Shown here: in pieces, positions 1-46,856 of the stretch
Numbering within the stretch: position 1 is the stretch's first letter
How the letters are laid out: every line of letters begins with the position of its first letter
Source: Hemibagrus wyckioides
Taxonomy: Eukaryota > Chordata > Actinopteri > Siluriformes > Bagridae
Direction of reading: 5' to 3'
DNA: 64,000 bases
Assembly (NCBI RefSeq): GCF_019097595.1
Contig: NC_080720.1
Coordinates: 18,284,352-18,348,351, forward strand
Notes under the pieces: generated by a model
What the model was told of the DNA's origin: nothing
What the model saw: the letters and a program-made list of their open reading frames with translations, nothing else
Databases searched by the model: none
Position numbers and translations under genes: made by a program

Positions 1-23
1 AACAAACAAACAAACAAACAAGC
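1..23. repeat. (AAAC)n microsatellite
   Basis: Perfect AAAC repeats at the window edge. The DNA from 24 to about 650 shows no recognisable feature. Confidence 0.8.
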
Positions 24-654
24 AAAATACTTAGCTGGGTCTGTGCCTGGATTGTGTCAGAATCTCGTGGAAAACAAGCATTTAGTCAGTGCCCCATCAC
101 TCTGAAACTGCTGAGTCTGCTATTCTTTAATGGGATTCCCACTAATTCACAGTGCTTTGTTGTTAAAGGGGTAATTCCTGCCATACAAATGTCTGCCACT
201 AGAAAGCCACCTCTAACCATGCTACAGGGATTTCATTCATGCAGACACTGTCTGAATCACTTGTAAAAAAAATCAATGATGCATCATGTGGCCACTGCCT
301 TGGCATTGACCATCTTAAGAATGCTGTCTGAATCAAACTTTCTGCATCTTGACTGCACAGTAATGTCAGTGTAGACACGGGCTTAGTTGGCAGATTGGAG
401 TCCTGGCTCAGTGTCGTATCTGGCTTGAGCTCATCAGGTTAAACTGTCTGCTGTTTGTAAACACTTAGGCCCACTGACAATCAGTAAGCATTATCAGAAG
501 CTGAGAAAGCTGTCCAAGATGTGTTTCAGATCAAAAGACTAACACGACAATAGCTTAGAGGAGAATATGGAAGCTGACTACCTAATATTTAAGTGCATTG
601 GAAAGGAGTCTTAATGTAAATTAAAGTAAATAATATTTAAAATTTTGTTGCATA

Positions 655-1120
655 TCACTTGCCTGCCATGACCTCACCACCTGTTGCATTCTTCTTACTA
701 CTGCTTCTTTCAGTTGCTGTTTGTTTCATGGGGTTTCTCCCTTATGTCTCCTCTTCAGAAGGTGAAATGTATCCCAATTGGATTCAGGTCTGGTGATTGA
801 CTTAATCACATCTAAAAACCTTCCAATTTTCCCCTAATGAAGTCCTTTGTTGAGTTGTCAGGGAGTTTCAGCTTGGTGAAATTCATCCCAATTTGATTAG
901 ATGCGTTTCTCTGTAATTTGCTAGACAGAATGTTTCTCAAGACTAATTTTTGCTGCTACCATGATAAGTTACATCATCAATAAGAGATTAGTGTAACACA
1001 AGCAGCCATGTAAGTCCAAGCCACAGCACTACCTCCACCATATGTGACCAAAGAGCTTGTATGGTTTGGATCAGCTCCAGATTTTTTTTTCTTCTTTCTT
1101 AAAGTCCAATCTGGCCTTAC
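655..1120 (-). mobile_element. Degenerate Tc1/mariner transposase fragment
   Basis: Plus-strand text such as CATGGGGTTTCTCCCTTATG, GGATTCAGGTCTGGTGATTG and GTTACATCATCAATAAGAG matches, from memory, the reverse complement of a widespread teleost Tc1-like transposase. It has many indels and no open frame, so it is a fossil. It abuts a second fragment of opposite orientation at about 1125. Confidence 0.6.
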
Positions 1121-1124
1121 AGTC

Positions 1125-1565
1125 TGCCTATGCTGACCCCTGTCCACCAATAAAAGCAGCTAAAATGGGCATATGAGCATCAGAACTGGACGATGAGGCA
1201 ACAGAAGTAGGTGGCCTGGTCTGATGCATCCCGATTTCTTTTGCACATATTGGATTCACTTACCTGGGGAAGAGATGGCACCAGGATGCATCATGTAAAG
1301 GCAGAAACTTGGCAGAGGCAGTGTGATTCTCGGGACAATGTTTTGTAGGGAACCTTTGGCTTCTGGCATTCAAGTGGATGTTACTTAGACACATACCACC
1401 AACCTAAACAGTGTTGCAGACCAAGTACACACCATCATGTCAACAGTATTTTCTAATGTCCATGGTCTCTTTCAGCAGTATAATTCACCCTGCCACACTG
1501 CAAAAACTGTTCAGGAATAGTTTGAGGAACATGTCAAATCTGATCAAAACACTGATTGGTGTATA
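1125..1565 (+). mobile_element. Tc1-like transposase fragment, catalytic region
   Basis: Shares long stretches with the relic at 14932-15655, including GCATCAGAACTGGAC, CTTTCAGCAG.ATAATTCACC and CTGCCACACTGCAAAAACTG. The last of these codes for the region around the second catalytic Asp (QDN.PCHTAK type). Frame is broken; the ends diverge at about 1565. Confidence 0.65.
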
Positions 1566-1906
1566 TAAAAGCTTGTGAGAAAAAAAGCAAGCAGCACATT
1601 TGGAGCCATTTGCCTGGACATTTGAGGTGGACATTTGATGCGAAGTCATTCATGCTGTCTTATCACTAAAAAGAAAAGAAACTGTACTTGCTTGACTGCA
1701 TGCACATGTGCCCTGGTTGCATCATGAAGAAAACAAGCACTACTTCTGTCTCTAAGCTGCTTTAAGCTGGCCTCAGCTGAACAAGACAAGTGTCCAGGTT
1801 TAGACACTTGGACTCTCTTTTCAGTGTTACCTGGTACTCTGGAGGTCTCAGTTCTGGTAAAAGCAGAGGTTTCATCACACTTTAATAGAACCACTGACAA
1901 ATATGC

Positions 1907-1987
1907 AGAGAGAGAGAGAGAGAGAAGGTGGAGGAGGAGAAGAAGAAAAGAAGAAGAAGAAGAGGAGGAGGAAGAAGAAGAAGAAAG
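1907..1987. repeat. Polypurine tract (GA)n/(GAA)n/(GGA)n
   Basis: About 80 bases of almost uninterrupted purine on the plus strand (one T near 1929). It yields an apparent Ser/Leu-rich reading frame on the minus strand that is not a gene. Confidence 0.9.
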
Positions 1988-2392
1988 CATGAATTTATGA
2001 AGCAGGATGTACCACCTCCCCTTCATCACCTCTCCAGGGGGCTGTCAAGCTGTTAATTGACGAGTAGAACGCTTTCTCTACTCCCTTGTGATCCATCCAT
2101 CCATCCATCCCACACACACACACATCTATAAGAGACACTTACACTTTATTATGAGATAATTATGGTGCATCAGGACAGTGTGGTGCTTAACTCTAAAATG
2201 GCACTTAAAGCCCAAGCAGGCGTCTGCCCATAATGACGCGTCATGTTGCAGTGCGTTTTTAATTATGACAAGAGTTCTGACGACGCGTGCCACTCTACAT
2301 AAACGAGTCCAATTAATTGTAGGCACTGTCGCTTATCTGTCCCTCACTGAACAGTGGTGATTCATTGTCAAATTAGTGCCTGCCTGTCTCAG

Positions 2393-2395
<3 letters not shown>

Positions 2396-2429
<34 letters not shown>
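2396..2429. repeat. (GA)n microsatellite
   Basis: About 17 GA units. A (GT)n tract follows at 2531-2568, and an imperfect (TCCA)n lies near 2091-2110. Confidence 0.9.
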
Positions 2430-2430
<1 letters not shown>

Positions 2431-2531
2431 CAGCTGTGGTGCTGTACGGCTAACAGTGACAGGGTTAGGGTGAGCAAAAGAGCAAGGCTGACAGGAAAGC
2501 TACTACTCTGTGACATAGAGCAGATAGGCTG

Positions 2532-2564
<33 letters not shown>

Positions 2565-2933
2565 TGTATTTTTTGCTCACACCTGGTGTTTGTGAGTGGG
2601 ACAATTTCCACTGCTGGTCTGTCATTAAAGCAAAGCTGTGGAACAGGACACATTCTTCAGCTATCATCTCTTGCAAGCTTTATTAGTCTCACACACACAC
2701 ACAACGTTTTTTTTAATGTTCACCGTTCTCTTTACATTCTGTCAGCTGTCTATATCATATCTGCTCAGTAAGAAAACTCTGTGCTGTAATCCAGGTGACA
2801 AAACCCCTACATGACGCACAAACATCCAGCCATTCAGGATGCCGGGGGGGGGGGGGGCATATTTGACTTGTGATTACGAAAGGTGTTGATTTTTGCAGGA
2901 ATAAAAACAAGGGTAGTTTAGCTAATGCTCAAA

Positions 2934-4031
2934 TTTATTGGGATTAGTTTTATAAAATCACTTTGTAAATTGTCTACTTAGAAAACTTTACAGATAAAAA
3001 GGTTTGATGAACAGAATGCTGGAGAATGAGTCATGTAAACAGGGTGAAGTTGAGACAAGAACACGACAGTATACAGTTATTGGATATTCATACAAGGTCG
3101 TCCTGTTATAACCACTTTAAGGTAAAATGGAAAGGTACATATTTGGCAAACTGCACTGTTAAAAGATCTTGGCACTACTTGACCCCAGCCTGTACGAGCT
3201 AAGCCTCCAGACTTTCCGTAATATTAGACTCTATGTTGCATTTAATTAAGTAATTTTTTTTTAGTTTGTTTTCACAGCAGCGGTGGTTAACCTGCGACAG
3301 AAAATGGTCCATGCTGATGTATAGCCAGATGTGTGTTTGATATCTGTTCTGTGCTAAACAATTAAGAACGATTAAGTGTCTGTGCAACACAATGATCTAT
3401 CAAATATTATGAGGTGAGGTCTCACAAGTTTTGTTAATTAATATAAAAATGAACGCAAGTTACAAACTGGTTACTCTTGCAGAATTAAAACTGTCATAGA
3501 GAAATGGAACTAGAGCTGTTTATTTTGTGTTCTCCAGGCCAGACTGTCACTGAACAGCTTTGAACAGTCTGATAGCACACCTGTTCAATCTGAGTTTGGA
3601 TTTAAATCCCAGTATTTTCAGGCCCTTGATTCAGCATTTAAAAATGAAAAAATCAAAATGTGTGGGCAACCAAAACTAATCACACATCGGTTCTTGTTAT
3701 ACATCACAACAGAGCTGCAACGTGAAGAAAACTGTTTATAGACGGTCTATTTGTGCACTACAGGCTCATTAAGACTTATACATTTCGGGTGGGGAAAAAC
3801 CATTTTGTTCTTATATTCAGAATTCTGTGTGGTGACGAAGCTACTCAAGCAGCAACCCTTCACATCATGTTTTCCAACATGGAGCCTGATTAACAAAGGA
3901 GGCTCATATTAAACCGGAAAAAAGTTCTATCCCAATACTGATACATTTCTCACTGTTAACTCTGCTGCAAGTAGCTGAAAGGCTCCTAGATGGATGCGGA
4001 GCTTCACCCGGTTCTCAGTCTCGGCTCGGGG
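2934..4031 (-). other. shmt2: Presumed shmt2 3' UTR
   Basis: No coding signal follows the stop. On the minus strand AATAAA occurs at 3524-3519 and 2939-2934, either of which could direct polyadenylation. The choice between them, and the exact UTR end, cannot be decided from sequence alone. Confidence 0.4.
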
Positions 4032-39194
<35,163 letters not shown>

Positions 39195-39400
39195 GATGAT
39201 AACGTGGTGTAAAAGCTCGAAGCACCCAAGACTCTGCACACACGAGCAGACAGCCTGCGCCAGTGGAGTTCACAATGTGCAAGGGCTTCATGGGAATTGT
39301 AGTTTCTATCATTGCATAGCCTGCACGAGCCAAGCCACGTTTACATTTTTGACTAGCCAGGTCGAACTAACTGATACTGAGCTGTACCACTGATAAAATG
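39195..39400 (-). promoter_or_regulatory. shmt2: Presumed shmt2 promoter and 5' UTR
   Basis: Roughly 200 bp upstream of the ATG. No TATA box is evident near a plausible start. The clearest element is ACTACAATTCCCA (minus strand, 39303-39291). The stretch is not repetitive, unlike the DNA on either side; the next repeat begins near 39487. Confidence 0.55.
39291..39303 (-). promoter_or_regulatory. ACTACAATTCCC motif (ZNF143/THAP11-type)
   Basis: The minus strand reads ACTACAATTCCCATGAAGC, about 100 bp upstream of the shmt2 ATG. ACTACAATTCCCAG is an established, strongly conserved vertebrate core-promoter element bound by ZNF143 and THAP11/HCF-1. The first 13 bases match and the right part diverges. 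That it acts on shmt2 is inferred from position. Confidence 0.6.
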
Positions 39401-39486
39401 TCAAGACTACAGATAACAAAAGTGTTGTGTTCGCCTATCCTGGAGTACAGGGCATGAGGAGGGGATACACCAGGGGTGTCCAGTTT

Positions 39487-39770
39487 TCAATTCAATTCCA
39501 TTTTATTTGGCTAGAGCTTTTAACAATGGACATTGTCTCAAAGCAGCTTTACGGAACATAAGAAATATAGTACAAAAGTCCAAGATTAATGTTAGACAAA
39601 GTCATCCCTAGTGAGCAAGCCTAAGGCGACTGTGGCAAGGAAAAACTCCCTTAGATGGTAAGAGGAAGAAACCTTGAGAGGAACCAGACTCAAAAGGGAA
39701 CCCATCCTCATTTGGGTGACACCGGAGAGTGTCATTATAAATTATTATAAACAACAGAGAGTGTGATTAT
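39487..39770 (+). mobile_element. Teleost interspersed repeat ('AACAATGGACATTGTC' type)
   Basis: TTCAATTCCATTTTATTTGG, CTTTTAACAATGGACATTGTC, AAAGCAGCTTTACGGAA, GGCAAGGAAAAACTCCCTTA, GAAACCTTGAGAGGAACCAG, CCCATCCTCATTTGGGTGAC. A very common teleost retroposon-like repeat. Minus-oriented relatives at 56756-57212 and 61600-61990. Confidence 0.75.
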
Positions 39771-39829
39771 TAACAATGTCCTTTCTACAGTCATGTACAG
39801 TCAGTTGGAGTTGTGTGATGCAAATACAG

Positions 39830-40290
39830 CATACACTGATCACGCATAACATTATAATCACTTACCTAATATTCTGTTGGTCCTCTTTTTGCTGCCAAAA
39901 CAGCCCTGCCCCATCATGCACTGTGTATTCTGACACCTTTCTATCAGAAGCAGCATTAACTTCTTCAGCAATTTGAGCAACAGTAGCTCATCTGTTGGAT
40001 GGGATCATACGGGCAAGCCTTGGCCGCCCGTTACCAGTCTCCGGTTCACCACTGTTCCTTCCTTGGACCACTTTTGATAGATACTGACCACTGCAGACCG
40101 GGAACACCCCACAAGAGCTGCAGTTTTGGAGATGCTCTGATCCAGTCGTCTAGTCATCACAATTTGGCCCTTGTCAAACTCACTCAAATCCTTACGCTTG
40201 CCCATTTTTCCTGCTTCTAACACATCAACTTTGAGGACAAAATGTTCACTTGCTGCCTAACATTTCCCACCCACTAACAGGTGCCATGAT
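39830..40290 (-). mobile_element. Tc1-like deletion derivative (subfamily B), right end lost
   Basis: Left end ACACTGATCACGCATAACATT; HTH frame 40223-40005 is open ([14 protein letters not shown]...). Homology ends at CAGGTGCCATGATGAG, before the right inverted repeat. DDE domain absent. Confidence 0.8.
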
Positions 40291-40799
40291 GAGTTAATGT
40301 TACTGCTGCTGCTATTACCATTTACAGCTGCTATTACCATCTACAGTTGTATTAAATTTTTGCACGTACCACTGTTATATTGTTTTGCACATAAGTAAAT
40401 ATTGTACACTTGCACAAACATAGTCATATATCTAATTCTGCTGCATAGTTTTGTTTTTATTCTATTTTCTTTAAATATGTTTGTGTTTGGACTTGTCCAG
40501 GGTGTACCCCTGCCTTTCGCCCTATGTGCAGGGTTGGCCTCTTCTCATTGAAGGTCTGAAATCTTCATGAAACAGATAAGAACAGAAAAGAAAAATCAAG
40601 GAATATTAAGTCAGCTTGGTCTCCAGTTTAATCCAGAAAGCGTTGTTATATTTGTAAGTTTTTATTTTAACCAATCAGAAGCCACACACACTCTTTGCAG
40701 GTAAGATGGGGCACCCCGGTATACACCATGAATGGAATGCCAGAGCCAATCAGATGCACAAACACACTTACCGCAATTTAACATAGCCAGTCCTCCTAC

Positions 40800-40960
40800 T
40801 GTCTTATTTCGAGGGCTGGTGGAAACCAGAAAGCCTACATGGAGAGCCTGTATATCCATAAAGTACCCTGATCTCAGGATCAAACAAGGGACCCTGGAGC
40901 TCTGTGGCAGTAACACAACCTACTGTGCCACCCACCACATAACTAGCCCTCACATTTAAT
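40800..40960. repeat. Teleost interspersed repeat fragment
   Basis: GGTGGAAACCAGAAAGCCTA, CTCAGGATCAAACAAGGGAC and CTGTGGCAGTAACACAACCT form the end of a common repeat whose beginning appears at 41293-41500 and 54860-55240; other parts at 34675-34750 and, inverted, 47640-47900. Confidence 0.5.
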
Positions 40961-41292
40961 TTGTCTGTCTCTGTATAATCATATAATTTCAAGACTAACT
41001 TAGAAACTATAATTTGAACACTGAAATGCAATGTTTATATTCATTTTAATTCTTCAGATGAGTTAGGCTCAGAGATGATCCCAGCTCTCAGCTACAACAG
41101 TGTTCCTTTTTTTGTTTTTTTGTTTTTTCTTAAAATATAACACCCAGACCATAGATTCAACAGAGAGGGTGATAAGAATGCTTAACAATGTTTTCTGTGC
41201 AGTTCGGCTCAAAGGGGCTCGATAAACCTCACACCGCTCCATTAACACCTAAAGCTGCTGTAAAGAGCATCTGATTAAACATTCTATATCAC

Positions 41293-41500
41293 TATATTCA
41301 TTCATCTTCAGTACCAGCTTTATCCTGGTCAAACTCATGCTGGATCCAGAGCTTATCCCAGGAAAACTGGGTGTGTAGTGGGAATGGGATCAGATACTGG
41401 TCTATCTCAGAGCACTACGGATACACACACATTCATACACTCACTCACACATAAGACTATGCAGCATAGCCAATCCAACTTCCAGGATCTTTGGCAGGAG
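41293..41500 (+). repeat. Teleost interspersed repeat ('CAGTACCAGCTTTATCC' type)
   Basis: TTCATTCATCTTCAGTACCAGC, ATCCAGAGCTTATCCCAGGA, CACACATTCATACACTCACTC, then a GGCAGGAGACTGGAGGATCT tail. Same family as 54860-55240. Confidence 0.6.
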
Positions 41501-41879
41501 ACTGGAGGATCTGTAATGTTTAAATATATATATTCCTAATCTCAAGAATAATTTAAAACCTATAATTTGCAACATTTTTAGCCTGTGCTTTGCATGTTGT
41601 TGGCCCTGAAATGAGCTCCCTGCCAGAATAGAACTGTTCACCTGTACCTCATTTTTCCCTAAAACGTCATTCTCAATGCACTGTTTTAGCAGAGAGGGTC
41701 TGAAAAAAAAAACTAAGAAATACTATTTCTTTACAAGGAAATGATCATCACTGTTTGAGAAACTCTGACATAGTGACATGTGTAATGTGATGTGAATACA
41801 GTACTGATATAAATATGGTTAAATCCACAAATGTGTTTCATATCTGCCCTGCTACATTTAATTTAACTCGTTGAATTCT

Positions 41880-42145
41880 ACACCCATCAGCCATAACATT
41901 ATGAGCAGTGACAGGTGAATAACACCAATTATCTCCTCATTATGGCACCTGTTAGTGGGTGGGATATATTAGGCAACAAGTGAATATTTTGTCCTCAAAG
42001 TTGATGTGTTGAAGCACGAAAAATGGCTGAGCGTAAGGATTTGCATGAAAGGTGTGCATAATGGATCAGTGTTATTTTTGCAGCAAAAGGGGGACCACCA
42101 CAATATTAGGCAGGTGGTCATAATGTTATGCATGATCAGTGTATA
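41880..42145 (+). mobile_element. Minimal Tc1 derivative, 265 bp (subfamily B)
   Basis: TACACCCATCAGCCATAACATTATG at the left and CATAATGTTATGCATGATCAGTGTA at the right, terminal inverted repeats. Only the first codons of the transposase (AAAATGGCTGAGCGTAAGGA) and the last (GCAAAAGGGGGACCAC) remain. MITE-sized. Confidence 0.85.
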
Positions 42146-42231
42146 TCTAAGGTTTTCTTTCTTCTTAGTCATATATTTTTAGATAGAGATTATATTTTTG
42201 TGTGTGTTGTATCTTGTTACTGAATAAGCTG

Positions 42232-42262
<31 letters not shown>
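42232..42262. repeat. (TCTA)n microsatellite, split by a transposon
   Basis: About seven TCTA units; the tract resumes as TCTATCTA at 43233, on the far side of the Tc1-like element 42263-43230. Confidence 0.9.
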
Positions 42263-43230
42263 GACTACTCACAAAAAGTTAAGGATATTGGGCTTTTGGG
42301 TGAAATTTCAGGATGCACCTAAAATGCACTATAACCTTTACAGGTGAACTTAATTTGACCTTCTCTACACTTTTGAATGCACATGTCCAACTGTTCAGTG
42401 TTTCAGTACTTTTTGCATAACTTGCTGTTCTCTAACAAGGTGCTTAACAGCAAAATTCACAACTGGTGTTTGATCCATGAATCGACCAGTCCATTTTCTG
42501 GTTCAATTAGAATGGGTATTTAAACAGTCCTGTTGGAGATGTCAAGGAGAGCGTTATGCATCAGCCACTGTTGTGGTGGTGTTACAGTCTGGGCAGGTGT
42601 GTCTACTCAATACAGAACTGCCCTACATCTTGTGAATGGTACAGTGACAAGCTAATACTACCTGAATAACATCATTAATCCAGTCATTGTGCACCTACAT
42701 GAACACAGGCCTAATTTCATCTTCATGGACGACAATGCTCCAGCTCATCGAGGTTGCATCATTAGGGAACGGCTGCTGGAGGCTGGGGTACCTCAAATGG
42801 AGTGGCCTGCACTTTCTCCAGACCTGAATCCCATAGAAAACCTATGGGATCAGCCGAGTCACCGTGTAGAGGCTCGTAACCCTGCATCCCAGAACCTCAA
42901 TGACCTGAGGGCCACCCTTCAAGAAGAGTGGAATGCAATGCCTCAGCAGACAATAAGTCGACTCGTGAACAGCATGAGACGTCGTTGTCAAGCTGTAATT
43001 GATGGTCAAGGGCACATGACAAATTATTGAGACGTTGACATTTTTTGTTGTGGTATACCCACCACTGTTATTGGCTTTTGTTTCAATAAATTGTTTGAGA
43101 TGAGGAAATCACCATTGCATGCTTCTACTTAAATATCCTACTTTCATGATATTCACTGTAGTGTGAACTTTTTCCATTTTCCATAAATTTCACCCAAAAG
43201 CCAAATATCCTTAACTTTTTGTGAGTAGTG
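42263..43230 (+). mobile_element. Tc1-like element, internally deleted, 968 bp
   Basis: Inverted repeats of about 45 bp: ACTACTCACAAAAAGTTAAG, GATATTGGGCTTTTGGGTGA and AATTT on the left and their complement (TTTCACCCAAAAGCCAAATA...CTTTTTGTGAGTAGTG) on the right, flanked by TA. The 5' half of the transposase gene is deleted. Different subfamily from 25590. Confidence 0.9.
42560..43030 (+). pseudogene. C-terminal Tc1 transposase remnant
   Basis: Begins around the GGGVTVWAG motif, has a stop before 42689, then a 113-codon open frame with FIFMDDNAPAHRG (second Asp) and [12 protein letters not shown] (Glu) and a typical end (MRRRCQAVIDGQGHMTNY). The HTH domain and first catalytic Asp are deleted. 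Confidence 0.9.
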
Positions 43231-43997
43231 TATCTATCTAATGATACCAGAATTTTAGCATCAATACCTATTTCAGTTTAAAATAGCAGTTCTCAACACC
43301 AGAAAATAACACACACACACACTCTTAAGACATCAAACACCCAAATTCTATGATCTCCCATTCTATGATGTCCCATGATCCAGGGGACACGTTTTTGTTG
43401 TGAGAGCTTTAATAACAGAAGTTCCACACATATATGTAAAAGTAGTTACAAACTAATACTGTACAACTGCACTGTTTGTTTTCACAAGCAGCAAGTAATG
43501 GCACAGGGTGCAGAGAGAGATGTTCACACCTCATGCATATGTGTGCATACACTGTTAGACAGCATCAATTTATAAGTCTGTCTTGGATCTTTGTTTTGAA
43601 TACCAGTATTTTCTCACATACCTTCAAAATTATGCCGTAATTAAATTTTCAGTAAAATGTCTTAACCTGAAGAATGCAATCTGTTGGGTTAGATTTTCAT
43701 AGTGATTATTATGGCACTTTTTCAGTGGAGGAAATTTTAACATCTTTTACATATTGCTTCTTTGACCCCTTTCATCCCCAAGGACTCGTGAAAAGTTTTT
43801 CAGCCTTTCAATGTCTCTATAGCAATGTAACGCCACGTTATTGCACCCTCAGACTTTTTCCTTTTGAATGCTTTATGTTTGGCAGATATGAAACCAGAAC
43901 TTTTGGTCAAACATCAGCCCCATCAGTGTTTCTGAAAGGTATTTGTGTTATTCTTGTTGCTCCCTTTTCATTTACTTTTCTATGGGTTGCCAATATA

Positions 43998-44490
43998 CAC
44001 CGACCTGGCATTACTTTATAACCACCTGCTTAATATTGTGTTGGTCCCCCTTTTGCTGCCAAAACACAACGAAATGTGATGCACTGTGTATTCTGACACC
44101 TTTCTATCAGAACCAGCATTAACTTCTTCAGCAATTTGAGCAACAGTAGCTCATCTATTGGATCGCACCACACAGGCCAGGCTTTCTTCCCACGTGCATC
44201 AATGAGCCTTGGCCACCCATGACCCTGTTGCCGGTTCACCACTGTTCCTTCCTTGGATCACTTTCAATAAATACTGACCACTGTATACCAGGAACACCCC
44301 ACAAGAGCTGCAGTTTTGGAGATGCTCTGATCCAGTGGTCTAGCCATCACAATTTGTCCCTTGTCAAACTCGCTCAAATCCTTACGCTTGCCCATTTTTT
44401 CTGCTTCTAACACATCAACTTTGAGGACAAAATGTTCACTTGCTGCCTAATATATCTCACCCACTAACAGGTGCCATGATGAGGAGATAA
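43998..44490 (-). mobile_element. Tc1-like deletion derivative (subfamily B)
   Basis: Left end ACACCGACCTGGCATTACTTTATAACC; antisense HTH region with GCTCAAATCCTTACGCTTGCC and GTGCATCAATGAGCCTTGGCC. Right end fades at about 44490 after GATGAGGAGATAATCAG. DDE domain absent. Confidence 0.75.
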
Positions 44491-45486
44491 TCAGATAATC
44501 ATTTAGATATTGAATGTTTGATACTTTTTCAATACAATAATGTGGCAGGCAATTAATGTTTGATATGTTGTATGATATTATGTTTGATATTTTTGTTGCT
44601 GCATTTAAACACAAAATATAAAGACGGTATTCTCACATAGAATGGATGACTGGTTCTCTAAGCCATTTTCTGAGCTTGTGACATTAGCTGGTCTCATTTG
44701 ATATGCATATAAGGGCAGAAGATGGGTTTTCCTCAAATTTCACTCCATTTAGCATGACCTGCCTCAGAGCATTAGTTAATTCCCAAAGCCCTCACTCTTT
44801 TGACAAGTGGGCCAGTGGCCAAACATGCCTAAATCAATCGTGTGCTGTCCCTCAGTACACCGCCACTGGTGCACTTGCTACATTACACTGGACCACTACA
44901 CTCTTGATGTTTAAGCTTTATATTCCTACATGTTGCCATCTAGCTATCGACTAGCAGGCCTGGGGCTAAGTACTGCTAGCATGTTCAGATGCTGCTCATA
45001 GCTGGAGTACAACATTGGCTGAATTGCTAACAACAAACTGGGGTGAGAGCCAAGTTTTCTTCACGAAACCCTCTCTCTGTCAGCTGAACATTTTTCCCCT
45101 CTGTTATTCATTCCTGAACAGTTAAGCAGAGGAAGGAACTGAGAAAGCTATTGAAGTCTCTTTCTAAGTTTGTCAGAGCTGGTGTCAGATGTGACTGAAC
45201 TGAAATCACTGATCCTTGAACTGAAGCAATGCATAATAGAATCTTGTGCTCTTTAGTATTCAGGAGTCTTCTTTATATCCCGATAGTTGATTCATCCAAA
45301 GTGTAGAGGGATGCTTTGTGTGTTGCTGTGTCATGGCCATTTGTCCATATACCAAATCTTTGGGGACACCTAACAATCACAATCATATGTGCTTTTTGAG
45401 AAACATGATCATTACTTTCCAGAGTTTCTCCTTCTCCTTCCTGCTAAGTTAACAGAAATTAAGTTAATGTGGCTGTCCCTTTGGCC

Positions 45487-45730
45487 ACAAGAGCATTTGT
45501 AAGGTCAGGCAGAAGGCCTGGGGTGCAATTGCCATCCCTCTTTCATCCCAAAAGTATTCAGTGGGGTTTGGTGGCTCTGTGTAGGCCTCTTGAGTTCTTT
45601 AGCTACAACCTTGGCAATCCATGTTTTTGTTGACCTTGCTTTGTGAACAGGGGCATTATAATGCTGGAACAATTTGAGGCTAGGCCTCTTAGTTCTAGTG
45701 GAGGGAAATCTTAAAGCTACAGCACACAAA
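45487..45730 (-). mobile_element. Degenerate Tc1 fragment (family of 25590)
   Basis: Antisense text CATTTGTAAGGTCAGGCAGAAGGCCTGG, TTCATCCCAAAAGTATTCAG and TTGACCTTGCTTTGTGAACAGG matches the same region of 12299-12500 with many changes. Broken frame. Confidence 0.6.
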
Positions 45731-45804
45731 CACAGGCTAGATCCTTCAACATTTCAGCATGTTTTCTTTATAGAAGAGTTCATAAAGTTATCACACATTG
45801 ACCA

Positions 45805-46418
45805 TATACACCAATCAGGCATAACATTATGTCATCATGACACCTGTTAATGGGTGGGATATATTAGGCAGCAAGTGAACATTTGATCCTCAAAGTTGAT
45901 GTGTTAGAAGCAGGAAAAATGGGCAAGCGTAAGGATTTGTGTGAGTTTGACAAGGGCCATATTGTTATGGCTAGATGACTGGATCAGAGCATCTCTAAAA
46001 CTGCAGCTCTTGTGGGGTGGTGTGTTCTGCAGTGGTCAGTATCTATCAAAAGTGGTCCAAGGAAGGAACAGTGGTGAACCAGCGACAGGGTAATGGGCGG
46101 CCAAGGCTCACTGATGCACGTGGGGAGCGAAGGCTGGCCTGTGTGATCTGATCCAACAGACAAGCTACTGTTGTTGACATTGCTGAAGAAATTAACGCTG
46201 GTTCTATTAGAAAGGTGTCAGAATACACAGTGCATCACAGTTTGTTGTGTATAGGGCTGCATAGCCACAGAGCAGTCAGGGTGCCAGATACCACAGAACA
46301 CCTTCAGGGATCTAGTGGAGTCCATATCTCAACGGGTCAGGACTGTTTTGGCTGCAAAAGGGGGACCAACACAATATCAGGCAGGTGGTCATAATGTTAT
46401 GGCTGATCAGTGTATGGT
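45805..46418 (+). mobile_element. Tc1-like deletion derivative (subfamily B), both ends present
   Basis: About 610 bp between ACACCAATCAGGCATAACATT and AATGTTATGGCTGATCAGTGT. Retains HTH-coding sequence (GGAAAAATGGGCAAGCGTAA on) and part of the linker region up to CAGTCAGGGTGCC; the catalytic core is deleted and the end GTTTTGGCTGCAAAAGGGGG is kept. Frame damaged. Confidence 0.85.
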
Positions 46419-46781
46419 GATGAATTATGTAGCATATTAAAAGGTGAATTAGGCAAAATAAAATAGCCCAGATGACAATTCTGTAAACACAGTTTAGTGT
46501 CTTATGGCTTAATTAGGATTGCAAACACAGTTAACTTTTTGGGGAAAAGAAAATGTATAATACAAAATAATAGGATCTACTGGATCAAGTGCTATTTTAT
46601 TTGACAGGAATGAAAAAAAAAACATAATATCCTTATTCACACTTAGACATTTCCTGTCTCTCATTTTTTCATGCTTAAAGGAAATGCTTGTTTTTAAAGG
46701 CAGTGAGTTCAGGAATCTGGCAACCTCGGGGGCATGAACTACAGGTGAAATCTCTGAATTCATGTTTCTTCCCATACCTAT

Positions 46782-46783
<2 letters not shown>

Positions 46784-46852
<69 letters not shown>
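46784..46852. repeat. (AT)n microsatellite
   Basis: About 34 AT units, perfectly alternating. Confidence 0.95.
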
Positions 46853-46856
<4 letters not shown>

